Assembly (NCBI GenBank): GCA_017450605.1
Contig: JAFSTG010000107.1
Location: 1-39,174 of the forward strand
Reading direction: 5' to 3'
DNA: 39,174 nucleotides
Source of the DNA: Paludibacteraceae bacterium
GTDB taxonomy: Bacteria; Bacteroidota; Bacteroidia; Bacteroidales; Paludibacteraceae
The notes beneath the pieces were generated by a model that searched no databases, was not told where the DNA came from, and saw only the letters and a program-made list of their open reading frames with translations. Numbering within the stretch: the first letter of the stretch is position 1; every line of letters starts with the position of its first letter. Below, in pieces: positions 8,388-15,416 of this stretch. Made by a program: the position numbers and the translations under genes.

Positions 8388-9533
8388 TTAATGTCTTTTA
8401 AAATAAAGTATTGGAGATTGCAAAACATACATTATGGCTGGTAATGGGTCGTGCAAGTTCCATACACCAAAAACTATTTTATTATTATTATACGATTGAA
8501 AAACTTCTTTTAAACTTAGTTTCCCTTTAAATAACTCTTTCACTACTACAGCAGAATCTGTCAATCGTTCCACCCAAGCAATTTCCTTATCATTTGGAAC
8601 GGTTAAAGGCTCGCCATTTAGCCACGCTATCCATTCTGACAAGAATCCAAAATTCCTTCCTTCGGAAAGTGTATGCCATTTCCATGCCCGCGTATTAATT
8701 TCTAAAAATTTATACTTACCTTTATCATACATAAACTCAATTTCTCCCATCCCTGTATAATTAGTAAGCTTAATAATATGTTTTGCAGCTTTTTCTATCT
8801 CAGGGATATCACAAGTAATGGCGAAGGTAGTAGAATTACCAAAATCCATAGGATTCTGCCTTATCCTATTTGCCATAATCGAGACCTTCACTTCTCCCTC
8901 AATAGCAAATACTCCATACGAATAAAGGTTTTTTGCCCCTCCGCTCATAAACTCTTGAATTACCAATCCATCAACCGGATACGTTTGAGATATTTTATTA
9001 GTAATATCTATTAACTCATCACTATTTGCACATAGAAATGCTTTTCGACCAAACTGCTTATGAAATGAATACATTACAGCAGGCTTTATTACTTGCGGAT
9101 ATGTTAATTTGTCGGCTATCTCATGCACTTCTTCAATCGATGTAGGATAATAACTTTGGGGATGATATATATTATTTGCTTCCGCGAATTTATATGTATT
9201 GCGTTTATCTGCGAACAACTCAACCACACCGGGAGCAGGCAATGCGACATAGAATAACGAATTAAGTTCGGTGTAATTTTCAATTATGAAATTTATATAG
9301 TCATCACTCGTTGGGAACAACATAACGTTCTGCCCTGCTAATTTACGTAATTTATCTAAAAGTGTGACACGTTCTTTGCATATATATACATAATCAACAC
9401 AATTAGAGAAGCGAGCAACTGAAAAACCATCTGCTAATACTAAAATCACTTTGAGTTGAGATGATTTTGCTTGACGAGCCAATCCCAAAGCTTGTATATG
9501 CCCCCCTAATATAACAATAGTATCTGTTCTCAT
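8388..9533 (-). CDS. ATP-grasp domain ligase
   Basis: A 381-residue cytoplasmic ligase of the ATP-grasp superfamily, enzymes that form an amide or similar bond through an acyl-phosphate. The N-terminal pre-ATP-grasp domain starts with TIVILGGHIQALGLARQAK (residues 5-23). The ATP-grasp core has KPAVMYSFHKQFGRKAF near 150, the hinge VDGLVIQEFM near 190, and the C-terminal metal and ATP site GEIEFMYDKGKYKFLEINTR near 260-280. It resembles carbamoyl-phosphate-synthase-like and D-aspartate-ligase-like proteins found in capsule and exopolysaccharide loci. The start is the ATG at 9533. It is followed by DUF354 with one base between. In this setting the likely job is attaching an amino acid or other carboxylate to a glycan precursor; the substrate is not visible. 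Base composition is AT-rich compared with the acyltransferase upstream. Confidence 0.85.
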   Translation of the reverse strand: MRTDTIVILGGHIQALGLARQAKSSQLKVILVLADGFSVARFSNCVDYVYICKERVTLLDKLRKLAGQNVMLFPTSDDYINFIIENYTELNSLFYVALPAPGVVELFADKRNTYKFAEANNIYHPQSYYPTSIEEVHEIADKLTYPQVIKPAVMYSFHKQFGRKAFLCANSDELIDITNKISQTYPVDGLVIQEFMSGGAKNLYSYGVFAIEGEVKVSIMANRIRQNPMDFGNSTTFAITCDIPEIEKAAKHIIKLTNYTGMGEIEFMYDKGKYKFLEINTRAWKWHTLSEGRNFGFLSEWIAWLNGEPLTVPNDKEIAWVERLTDSAVVVKELFKGKLSLKEVFQSYNNNKIVFGVWNLHDPLPAIMYVLQSPILYFKRH

Positions 9534-9608
9534 GCTGCCCGTTGATTTAATTTTGCGAGCAACAGATTGGCAGATACTACCTCACTCGATGCAAGTTGAA
9601 TTTTACAC

Positions 9609-10127
9609 TTATATTGTCTGCGAATTACCCCCCCTATTAGGCGTAGCAGCATTCGCAAGGTTGCGCACCACTTTTGCCGGTACGCCGACGGCAACGGAAT
9701 ACGGTGGTACGTCTTTGGTGACGACGGCACCTGCTCCGATGACAGCCCCCTCGCCTATCGTTACTCCGGGCATGATGATGCTGCCGATGCCGATATGCGC
9801 TCCGTCGCCAATGACGATAGGAGCATAACGCAGGGGGCAGTCCATGACGGGTTTGCCTACCTCGTAGTATGAAAGGTCGCGCTGATGACAAAGAAGCATC
9901 ACTCCGCGCGTGACCCAGACGTTATCACCTATGGTTATCAACTCGGGCGCCGAACCGTCGATATCGACAGTGGCGGCTATCTTAGTGCCCTTGCCGATAT
10001 GCATTCCCATGGCTTTGTAGAAAGGCATACGCACGGCAGCAGGAAACAAATGGCGCGCAAAGAAAGCACACAGCCGCACCCACACACCGCGAGACACATT
10101 GCCTATTGTTCTTTTGTTATTCGACAT
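9609..10127 (-). CDS. Left-handed beta-helix acyltransferase (hexapeptide repeat)
   Basis: A 172-residue cytoplasmic acyltransferase of the WcaF/NodL/maltose acetyltransferase type, expected to O- or N-acetylate a sugar with acetyl-CoA. The start ATG at 10127 gives MSNNKRTIGNVSRGVWVRL. The hexapeptide coil begins near residue 45 (MHIGKGTKIAATVDIDG) and continues through ITIGDNVWVTRGVMLLCHQRD, where the histidine is the likely catalytic base, to IGDGAHIGIGSIIMPGVTIG and AVIGAGAVVTKDVPPYSVAV. The end is GVPAKVVRNL plus a short tail. Length is typical. It is 75 bases upstream of the ATP-grasp gene and is GC-richer than it by eye. A short out-of-frame reading across its 3' end is a shadow, not a gene. 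Acyl donor and acceptor are inferred from the family. Confidence 0.9.
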   Translation of the reverse strand: MSNNKRTIGNVSRGVWVRLCAFFARHLFPAAVRMPFYKAMGMHIGKGTKIAATVDIDGSAPELITIGDNVWVTRGVMLLCHQRDLSYYEVGKPVMDCPLRYAPIVIGDGAHIGIGSIIMPGVTIGEGAVIGAGAVVTKDVPPYSVAVGVPAKVVRNLANAATPNRGGNSQTI

Positions 10128-10142
10128 ACTGTTATTTATTTC

Positions 10143-10211
10143 AAATTTCTAATTTCTAATTTTTAAATGGAATCTCACACAGATGACTCAGATTGTTCAG
10201 ATGATTCAGAT
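10143..10211 (+). repeat. TTTCTAATTTC leader repeat and one CACAGATGAC-type unit
   Basis: 10143-10163 repeats ATTTCTAATTTCTAATTTTT directly upstream of the acyltransferase start. It is followed at 10169-10211 by AATCTCACACAGATGACTCA and GATTGTTCAGATGATTCAG, a single diverged copy of the 54-base unit that forms the array at 13242-13585. Confidence 0.75.
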
Positions 10212-10282
10212 TTTTTTCTTTCAATAACTCAATTTCTCCACATTAGATAATCAACAATTTATGAATAATTTATGAATTATTA

Positions 10283-10421
10283 TTTTGTCACTTTTTCCGT
10301 GTTTTGGCAACGCAATTTTGTCACTTTTTCCGTGTTTTGACAAGGCGATATTGTCACTTTTTCCGAGTTTGAGCAAGGCAATATTGTCACTTTTTCCGAG
10401 TTTGAGCAAGGTGATATTGTA
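10283..10421. repeat. 33-base tandem repeat, about four copies
   Basis: TTGTCACTTTTTCCG begins at 10285, 10318, 10351 and 10384, exactly 33 bases apart, with a short fifth copy (ATTGTAG). The second half of each unit varies (GTGTTTTGGCAACGCAA, later GAGTTTGAGCAAGGCAA), so the copies have diverged. The unit is a multiple of three and stays open on the minus strand as an 11-residue lysine-containing repeat, but no start or gene context supports translation. Together with 10143-10211 it accounts for most of the 330-base gap between genes. Confidence 0.9.
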
Positions 10422-10457
10422 GCAGCATGTAAAAAAAGCACCCTTATTATAGCTTTC

Positions 10458-11699
10458 TCAAAAAAATAGCAGATTTAATCTACGAGTGATGCTTATCACT
10501 GCCTTACCTATACGATATAGAATTAGTGAGTTGACATTCGTAAATCGTCCAAACTCGTGGAGTTCGCCGCCAAACTGCAGTTTGAAGTCACGCACACCGT
10601 ATGGCACGTCGGGTTCGCCTGCCCCCATGAGGTCGAAGAGTGGCAGATGGTGGTTGTTAGCGTAGTTCATTGCCGCCCACGTAACTATTGCCGGTCCGAC
10701 GACATACCACTCGTACAGCGCCTTACCACTGAGAATAGGACAAAGCATACCCCCTATTACCTTGTCATCGCGCTTGGCGAGCAGTAGTACACCACGTTTC
10801 TGAGCGACAAAGGTAGTGAAGAATTCTTCATTGAACAAAGGTTTGCGCACTTTTTTCTGATAGAGAGTCTTCAGTAGGCTATAGAACTCTGCCACCTCGT
10901 GCCCGCTGGTTGCTTCAACAATCTCTACCCCCTCGTTTTGCGCCTTGCGTATCTGTCGGAGTTTGCTTTCGTGGATGCGTGCAAGCATGGCATCGCGGTC
11001 GGAGCAGTCGATAAACATATCATAATGTGGCTGATAGCGGAAACCGCATTGCTCGAAGACATGCCTCCAGCGGGAGAAGTCGGCGAAGTTGCGCGTCTCA
11101 ACGTAGATGGGACTGGTTAATGGTGGATCTTCTAATGGTGAATTTTTTAATGGTGACGCTGCGCTTAATGGTGAATCTTCTAATGGTGGATTTTTTAATG
11201 GTGACGCTGCGCTTAATGGTGAATCTTCTAATGGTGGATTTTTTAATGGTGACGCTGCGCTTAATGGTGAATCTTCTAATGGTGGATCTTTTAATGGTGA
11301 CGCTGCGCTTAATGAATATAATAATTCCTTAAGTTCGTCGTCGGTGATGTCGTCGGCAAGCAGCGGTCCGCCATAGATGATAGCACGGCGCGAGAAGAAC
11401 TGCTTAAGAGGATTGTGGTCGCGAGTGACATAACCAAGGACGAGACCCTTTATTAATGGTGGATTTGTTAATGGTGACGCTTCGCTTAATGGAGACGCTG
11501 CGCTTAATGGTGAATTGCTTAATGGTGGATTTTCTGACGACTGACGAGTGACGGCAATGACGAAAGGCGTCATCATCTGAGGCAGTGAGGCATAGAAATC
11601 GTAGGCTTCAGGAGTCTGAAACCATGTTGCGGTAGGCGACTCTCGAACGAGTTGTAGCCATGCCTGACGGTCGATATGTTCGATACCGGAAATAAGCAT
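10458..11699 (-). CDS. FemAB/GNAT-like aminoacyl or acyl transferase with two in-frame repeat insertions
   Basis: A 413-residue protein of the FemAB-like GNAT superfamily, which transfers amino acids or acyl groups to peptidoglycan precursors, lipids or glycans. The ATG at 11699 overlaps the ATPase stop as TGATG; the TTG at 11708 is rejected. The fold is visible as ATWFQTPEAYDFY, FVIAVTRQ, GLVLGYV, IIYGGPLLADD, then SKLRQIRKAQNEGVEIVEA (FemAB core), LLLAKRDDKVIGGMLCPI and GVRDFKLQFGGEL. Residues about 56-84 and 130-196 are foreign to it: proline-rich repeats made of SPL/PPL triplets such as SAASPLKNPPLEDSPL. Without them the protein would be about 320 residues, the usual size. Both insertions fall in loops. 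The acceptor is unknown. The gene is GC-richer than the ATPase before it. Confidence 0.83.
   Translation of the reverse strand: MLISGIEHIDRQAWLQLVRESPTATWFQTPEAYDFYASLPQMMTPFVIAVTRQSSENPPLSNSPLSAASPLSEASPLTNPPLIKGLVLGYVTRDHNPLKQFFSRRAIIYGGPLLADDITDDELKELLYSLSAASPLKDPPLEDSPLSAASPLKNPPLEDSPLSAASPLKNPPLEDSPLSAASPLKNSPLEDPPLTSPIYVETRNFADFSRWRHVFEQCGFRYQPHYDMFIDCSDRDAMLARIHESKLRQIRKAQNEGVEIVEATSGHEVAEFYSLLKTLYQKKVRKPLFNEEFFTTFVAQKRGVLLLAKRDDKVIGGMLCPILSGKALYEWYVVGPAIVTWAAMNYANNHHLPLFDLMGAGEPDVPYGVRDFKLQFGGELHEFGRFTNVNSLILYRIGKAVISITRRLNLLFF
11117..11314. repeat. 48-base in-frame tandem array inside the FemAB-like gene (about four copies)
   Basis: On the plus strand the array is built from TTAATGGTGA-type sub-units of about 15-17 bases (TTAATGGTGAATCTTC, TAATGGTGGATTTTT, TAATGGTGACGCTGCGC), which together form a 48-base unit repeated about four times with very few changes. 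On the minus strand each unit encodes 16 residues including SAASPLK and PPLEDSPL. The near-identity of the copies points to recent expansion. Confidence 0.92.
11453..11534. repeat. Second, diverged TTAATGGTG insertion in the FemAB-like gene
   Basis: About 82 bases carrying five TTAATGG-type sub-units (TTAATGGTGGATTTG, TTAATGGTGACGCTTCGC and so on) interrupt the gene between two predicted beta-strands. Relative to the 11117-11314 array the order is less regular, which suggests an older or independent insertion of the same element. Confidence 0.85.
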
Positions 11700-12832
11700 C
11701 ACAACCAAAGATTTATATTATCATGAAACCAATGCGGCAATAAAGGGTCTGTAAAAGTTATATTTTTTCCGGAGACCTCTATTACTTCTTTCTTTTGTAA
11801 TGCTTTTTTTATAGTTGAGACATTGGCAGAGCTTCCCAACTCAAACTTATCTATCGTCTCTTTTTTATTGATATCATCTCCTTTTCCACAAAGCAAGGCA
11901 CGTAGAAAATTTAACTGATAAGATGTCAGGTTACCAAGTTGTTCCAAGAAAAGTGCGCCATTCAAATTGATTAGATTATTCTTTGCTTGAGTGAATATCT
12001 CATCATTTACGACCTTATCTGTAGCAATCCATATAAGCCAACTCAGTTGTTGCACGTAAGAAGAATTTCCGTCAACATACTCATAAATTTGCCTAATGAA
12101 ATCATCACTAATCTCTTTCCCTGAGTTAATGAATCGCTCTTGAATATAACTCTGCCAACATGCCAGAGGAATTCTTTCTAAAGAAATGACATCACCGAAC
12201 TTGTAAAATGGCATACTATATTTATTGAACATATTCATTAATAGATGTTTTTTACTTCCGAAGAGGCAGTAACTCGTTGCCTGTTGATGTTGCCAAACAG
12301 ACCTTAGCTTCTTCTGAAGAAAAACCGAATCACTCAGTTCGCCTATCTGCTGAAATTCATCAATACATACAACTATTTGAATACCCTTTTCCTGAGCTAT
12401 TTGCTCGGGCAAATGCAAAACATCATCACTATATCGCTTATTCATATTATTAAAACTTAGCGACAGTGGATTCATCGGGTCAGCTGTGACAGATATAGCT
12501 GGAACAAGTGTTGAAAGATAATTCTTAGCAGTCACTATCCATTCTTCAGCTTTAGAAGCTGTCTGTTTGATTATCTCTGTAGCAAACAACCGATAGAAAT
12601 CTTCCTCTGAGCGAACAGAAAAAGCATCGATACGAACTATTTGTATCTTGCGATTCTTGTCAAACATAGATGCGACTTTATTGACAAGCGAAGTCTTTCC
12701 CCAACGGCGTGGTGATATGATAATAGTATTAACACCATATTCAAAATTATTCTTCAGACGTAGAGTTTCTTTCTCTCTATCAGTAAAGTGCTGACTATCA
12801 GCAGCAGTGCCATAAACGAACGGAGCTTTCAT
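11699..12832 (-). CDS. AAA-type ATPase (archaeal-ATPase/STAND-like family) with C-terminal winged helix
   Basis: A 377-residue ATPase of the PF01637-like group, often found in Bacteroidota as repeated, apparently mobile genes of unknown role. The ATG at 12832 gives MKAPFVYGTAADSQHF, matching the family N-terminus, which has a short motif and a DREKE box at 18-22; the TTG at 12844 is rejected. The Walker A-like loop SPRRWGKTSL is at 40-49, Walker B IQIVVCIDEF at 151-160, then the sensor-like SYCLFGSKKHLL. The C-terminus (from about 300) looks like a winged helix ending in FTDPLLPHWF, also typical. The stop overlaps the FemAB-like start (TGATG), so the two are probably translated together. Composition is more AT-rich than the FemAB gene. 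Its biological role is not known. Confidence 0.88.
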   Translation of the reverse strand: MKAPFVYGTAADSQHFTDREKETLRLKNNFEYGVNTIIISPRRWGKTSLVNKVASMFDKNRKIQIVRIDAFSVRSEEDFYRLFATEIIKQTASKAEEWIVTAKNYLSTLVPAISVTADPMNPLSLSFNNMNKRYSDDVLHLPEQIAQEKGIQIVVCIDEFQQIGELSDSVFLQKKLRSVWQHQQATSYCLFGSKKHLLMNMFNKYSMPFYKFGDVISLERIPLACWQSYIQERFINSGKEISDDFIRQIYEYVDGNSSYVQQLSWLIWIATDKVVNDEIFTQAKNNLINLNGALFLEQLGNLTSYQLNFLRALLCGKGDDINKKETIDKFELGSSANVSTIKKALQKKEVIEVSGKNITFTDPLLPHWFHDNINLWL

Positions 12833-12855
12833 CTTAGATTTCAAATTTTTAGACG

Positions 12856-12863
12856 CAAAGATA
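12856..12863 (-). promoter_or_regulatory. Bacteroidota -7 box (TATCTTTG) for the ATPase gene
   Basis: TATCTTTG on the minus strand with a TTTTG about 19 bases upstream (12883-12887), 24 bases above the ATG at 12832. The spacing matches the consensus. Confidence 0.65.
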
Positions 12864-12997
12864 CTACTTTTTTCTCAAGTAACAAAACTCTTAGTAATAA
12901 AATTATTACTAAGAAGTTTGTTAGTTGGCTATAATACTATGTAACAAAAACTTACCAACACACATATCAGAGAAACACTCTACCTAAGAAGTCGATG

Positions 12998-13005
12998 CAA
13001 AGATA
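12998..13005 (-). promoter_or_regulatory. Second possible -7 box (TATCTTTG)
   Basis: A second TATCTTTG on the minus strand, about 165 bases above the ATPase start and just beside the 63-base repeats. No clear -33 partner was found, so it is a weaker candidate. The stretch 12864-12997 between the two boxes shows nothing else recognisable. Confidence 0.35.
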
Positions 13006-13020
13006 CGAAAAATTCCCGGA

Positions 13021-13140
13021 ACTCAGTTGAAATCTCACTTTTTTTGGTACATTTCAACTCGTTTGCGGGCATTTTTGCCGGATACTCAGTTGAAATCTCA
13101 CTTTTTGGGGTACATTTCAACTCGTTTGCGGGCATTTTTG
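13021..13140. repeat. 63-base tandem repeat, two copies
   Basis: ACTCAGTTGAAATCTCACTT begins at 13021 and again at 13084. The two units share TACATTTCAACTCGTTTGCG and GGCATTTTTG and differ only by a few bases in the T/G run. Inside each unit TTGAAAT and ATTTCAA form an inverted pair, so the unit can fold. It lies upstream of the ATPase gene in a 774-base gene-free stretch. Confidence 0.9.
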
Positions 13141-13189
13141 AGGAGGATAAGCACAGATATCTTTTAAAGAACTGCTGATTTCTTTTTAA

Positions 13190-13585
13190 CCGCAGATTTA
13201 GCTGATTAAACAGATTTACACAGATTTTCTCTTTCTAAAAGGAAATCTCACACAGATGACGCAGATTGTTCAGATGACACAGATTGGATTAAAATGAAAT
13301 CTCACACAGATGACGCAGATTGTTCAGATGACACAGATTGGATTAAAATGAAATCTCACACAGATGACACAGATTGTTCAAATGACACAGATTGGATTAA
13401 AATGAAATCTCACACAGATGACACAGATTGTTCAAATGACACAGATTGGATTAAAATGAAATCTCACACAGATGACGCAGATTATTCAGATGAATTTGTG
13501 CAGATTCCCGTTTTTGATTTCTGATTCTTTAATGAAATCTCACATAGATGACGCAGATTGTTCAGATGACACAGATTGGATTCTT
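13190..13585 (+). repeat. 54-base CACAGATGAC tandem array, six copies plus a degenerate leader
   Basis: GAAATCTCACACAGATGAC starts at 13242, 13296, 13350, 13404 and 13458, exactly 54 bases apart. A sixth copy is at 13534 after 22 extra bases. A degenerate CAGATTT-rich stretch (13190-13240) precedes it. Each unit has GCAGATTGTTCAGATGAC and ACAGATTGGATTAAAAT. The array ends about 20 bases after the arginase stop on the opposite strand. Similar CACAGAT..ACGCAGATT repeats are widely seen between genes in environmental bacteria. The 18-codon frame stays open but lacks gene features. Confidence 0.92.
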
Positions 13586-13606
13586 TGATGATTCGACTGA
13601 ACTATT

Positions 13607-14491
13607 TTATACCATCTGTTCAAGTAATGATTTTAGCGCTTCACTACACCACTCAAGTGTATTTCCGTCTTTATCAAGTAAAGGATTGTATTCGACAAAA
13701 TCTAATATTCTAAACTCAACATCAGCAGAATGTTTTAGAAAGGAAAGTTCTTTTACAAATATTTCAAAATCTGCTTGTAATAATCCGTTGGGGACTGCAG
13801 TACCTGTCGCGGAAACAACAGATGGATCCATACCATCAATATCAAAACTAAGATGCAGAGTTTTACAATTTTGCTGTTTTATAATCATCGATATTTCATT
13901 CATCACTTTAGCCATCCCCACCCGATGTACATATTCAGCTGAATACATATTCAGATTTAATTTATTAGCGATTTCTCTCTCACCGGGATCTAAATCTCTT
14001 ACACCTATCCAAAAGATATTTTCGGTTTTTAGATAATGAGTCGGGATGCCATTTAACGCCGATGAACACAATCCCAACAGAGCAGCTACGGGCATTCCAT
14101 GTATATGACCTGACGGAGATGATATTTCGGTGTTGATATCGCCATGAGCATCAAACCAAATGACAGCTGCATTGTCATCATACAGTAAAGTCCCGGCAAC
14201 AGAACCTAAAGCAATAGAGTGGTCTCCTCCAAGCACACAAACACTATGACTGCTTCTAAGTTCTGATTCCACATATTTTTTTAGAAGCAATGCCACCTCC
14301 ATCAACTCTTCCACCTTTTCATTAAAACTTGTTTTTTCAGAAGAAAGTGCAGGAATAATAGTTTTTATATCGCTTTTTATATGCAGTTTATCATATAAAG
14401 AATTCGGTGCTTGCTCAGTTCCATGACCATTACCGCAGTTGAAAGTGGCAGCCTTAACAAAACTAATCGGGACGTGTGACTTTGTCATCAT
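13607..14491 (-). CDS. Arginase
   Basis: Hydrolyses L-arginine to L-ornithine and urea with a two-manganese centre in the cytoplasm. All six metal ligands are in place: H91 in GGDHSIA, D114, H116 and D118 in WFDAHGDIN, D217 and D219 in SFDIDGMDP. The substrate-recognition set of true arginases rather than agmatinases also appears: N120 (DIN), the serine and histidine in SGHIHGMPVA, and the aspartate in GVRDLDPGE. Length 294 is typical. The ATG at 14491 overlaps the upstream stop as ATGA, with a second ATG at 14488 also possible; either way the gene is coupled to the carboxyethylornithine-synthase-like gene. That neighbour would consume ornithine, so this looks like a biosynthetic arginase. 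A urease or urea transporter is not in the window. Confidence 0.92.
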   Translation of the reverse strand: MMTKSHVPISFVKAATFNCGNGHGTEQAPNSLYDKLHIKSDIKTIIPALSSEKTSFNEKVEELMEVALLLKKYVESELRSSHSVCVLGGDHSIALGSVAGTLLYDDNAAVIWFDAHGDINTEISSPSGHIHGMPVAALLGLCSSALNGIPTHYLKTENIFWIGVRDLDPGEREIANKLNLNMYSAEYVHRVGMAKVMNEISMIIKQQNCKTLHLSFDIDGMDPSVVSATGTAVPNGLLQADFEIFVKELSFLKHSADVEFRILDFVEYNPLLDKDGNTLEWCSEALKSLLEQMV

Positions 14492-15414
14492 ATCAAATCT
14501 AAGAAATCCTGTATTTGAGAATTATAGAACACTTTTTCGAATGCTTGACTCACAACCTCGCTACTCTCTCGATAAAGTAGAGACGGTGCATTATTTACGC
14601 AGTACCAATAGACTCCATTTTTATAACGTATCGGTTCACCAATAGTGGTAAAATCGAGTCCTTCAAAAGTATTACCGGCATCAGCTGCTGCATCAATAAC
14701 CAGAGCGCCTTTCTTTATTCGCTGTTGTTCGCTTAGCGATAGAAGATGCTCGTTTGTATCCATTTCAATACCACTTACAATGATATCATATTGTTCGACT
14801 GATTCGAGAAAATGCGGCATAGAACGACGGTTAAATAGTCTTATTGAAGCCCCTAACTTTGCCAAGACATCGAATGCCCCTTGTGCCACGTTACCTGCGG
14901 AAAGGATAGCCACCTGAGTATTGCTATCTGGCAATCGACCATTACTAAGCAGTGCGTGTAGAACAGTAGCTTTGCCTGCGATATAACTATTACGATATAT
15001 GAAGTTAGGTCTGATAAATGGAATCGATATAGATTTATTTTTGTAATATATCTTTGGATAGATATTGTCTAAATCGATAATAATTAAGTTTTTGGGGAGT
15101 GCTTGTTCTATCATAAATTGTTTCCCCGACCCTGACGGATGAATCCAGCCTACAATAATCTGTCCTTCTCTTATGTATTCATAATCGGAAGGTTGCAAGA
15201 GTTTCAGAGCGAAAATGACATTGCATTGTTTAAAAACTTCGCTACGTGACAGCACTTTTGCACCGGCATTGAGATAGTCGGTATCAGTGAACTCGAGATA
15301 CTCACCAAAACCTTTTTCTACAATACATTCGTTGACGATATTAGAGACTTGGTTAGGGAATAGAGCCACTCGCTTTTCGAATGGATAATTGGGTTTAATA
15401 AATCCTATCTTCAT
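14488..15414 (-). CDS. N5-(carboxyethyl)ornithine synthase-like dehydrogenase
   Basis: A 308-residue enzyme of the alanine-dehydrogenase/PNT-like superfamily. N-terminal part: GFIKPNYPFEKRVALFPNQV (residues 4-23), FGEYLEFTD, GWIHPSGSGKQF; NAD(P)-binding part: AGKATVLHALL, the glycine-rich AILSAGNVAQGAFDVLAKLG near 170-190, NRRSM, ALVIDAAADAG. The order and spacing match the Lactococcus N5-(1-carboxyethyl)-L-ornithine synthase, which reductively condenses pyruvate with the side-chain amine of ornithine using NADPH, rather than alanine dehydrogenase, which is longer (about 370). The strongest support is context: arginase, which makes ornithine, overlaps the 3' end. The start is the ATG at 15414, two bases after the CapK-like stop. 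A related amino acid such as lysine, or a different keto acid, cannot be excluded. Confidence 0.68.
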   Translation of the reverse strand: MKIGFIKPNYPFEKRVALFPNQVSNIVNECIVEKGFGEYLEFTDTDYLNAGAKVLSRSEVFKQCNVIFALKLLQPSDYEYIREGQIIVGWIHPSGSGKQFMIEQALPKNLIIIDLDNIYPKIYYKNKSISIPFIRPNFIYRNSYIAGKATVLHALLSNGRLPDSNTQVAILSAGNVAQGAFDVLAKLGASIRLFNRRSMPHFLESVEQYDIIVSGIEMDTNEHLLSLSEQQRIKKGALVIDAAADAGNTFEGLDFTTIGEPIRYKNGVYWYCVNNAPSLLYRESSEVVSQAFEKVFYNSQIQDFLDLI

Positions 15415-15416
15415 GA

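Noticed and set aside
9530..9730. Minus-strand 66-residue frame overlapping the ATP-grasp start
   Set aside because: Out of frame with the acyltransferase it lies inside and lacking any recognisable feature.
11027..11376. Plus-strand frames with LMVNLLMV or GESSNGG repeats
   Set aside because: They are antisense to the FemAB-like gene and reflect the 48-base array.
13294..13524. Plus-strand frame of four 18-residue repeats beginning MKSHTDD
   Set aside because: It is simply the 54-base array read in the one frame without stops; there is no promoter or conserved end, and the copy at 13534 breaks the frame.
13607..14491. Agmatinase or formimidoylglutamase instead of arginase
   Set aside because: The alpha-amino-acid-recognition residues of arginases (DIN, SGHIHG, RDLDPGE) are present.
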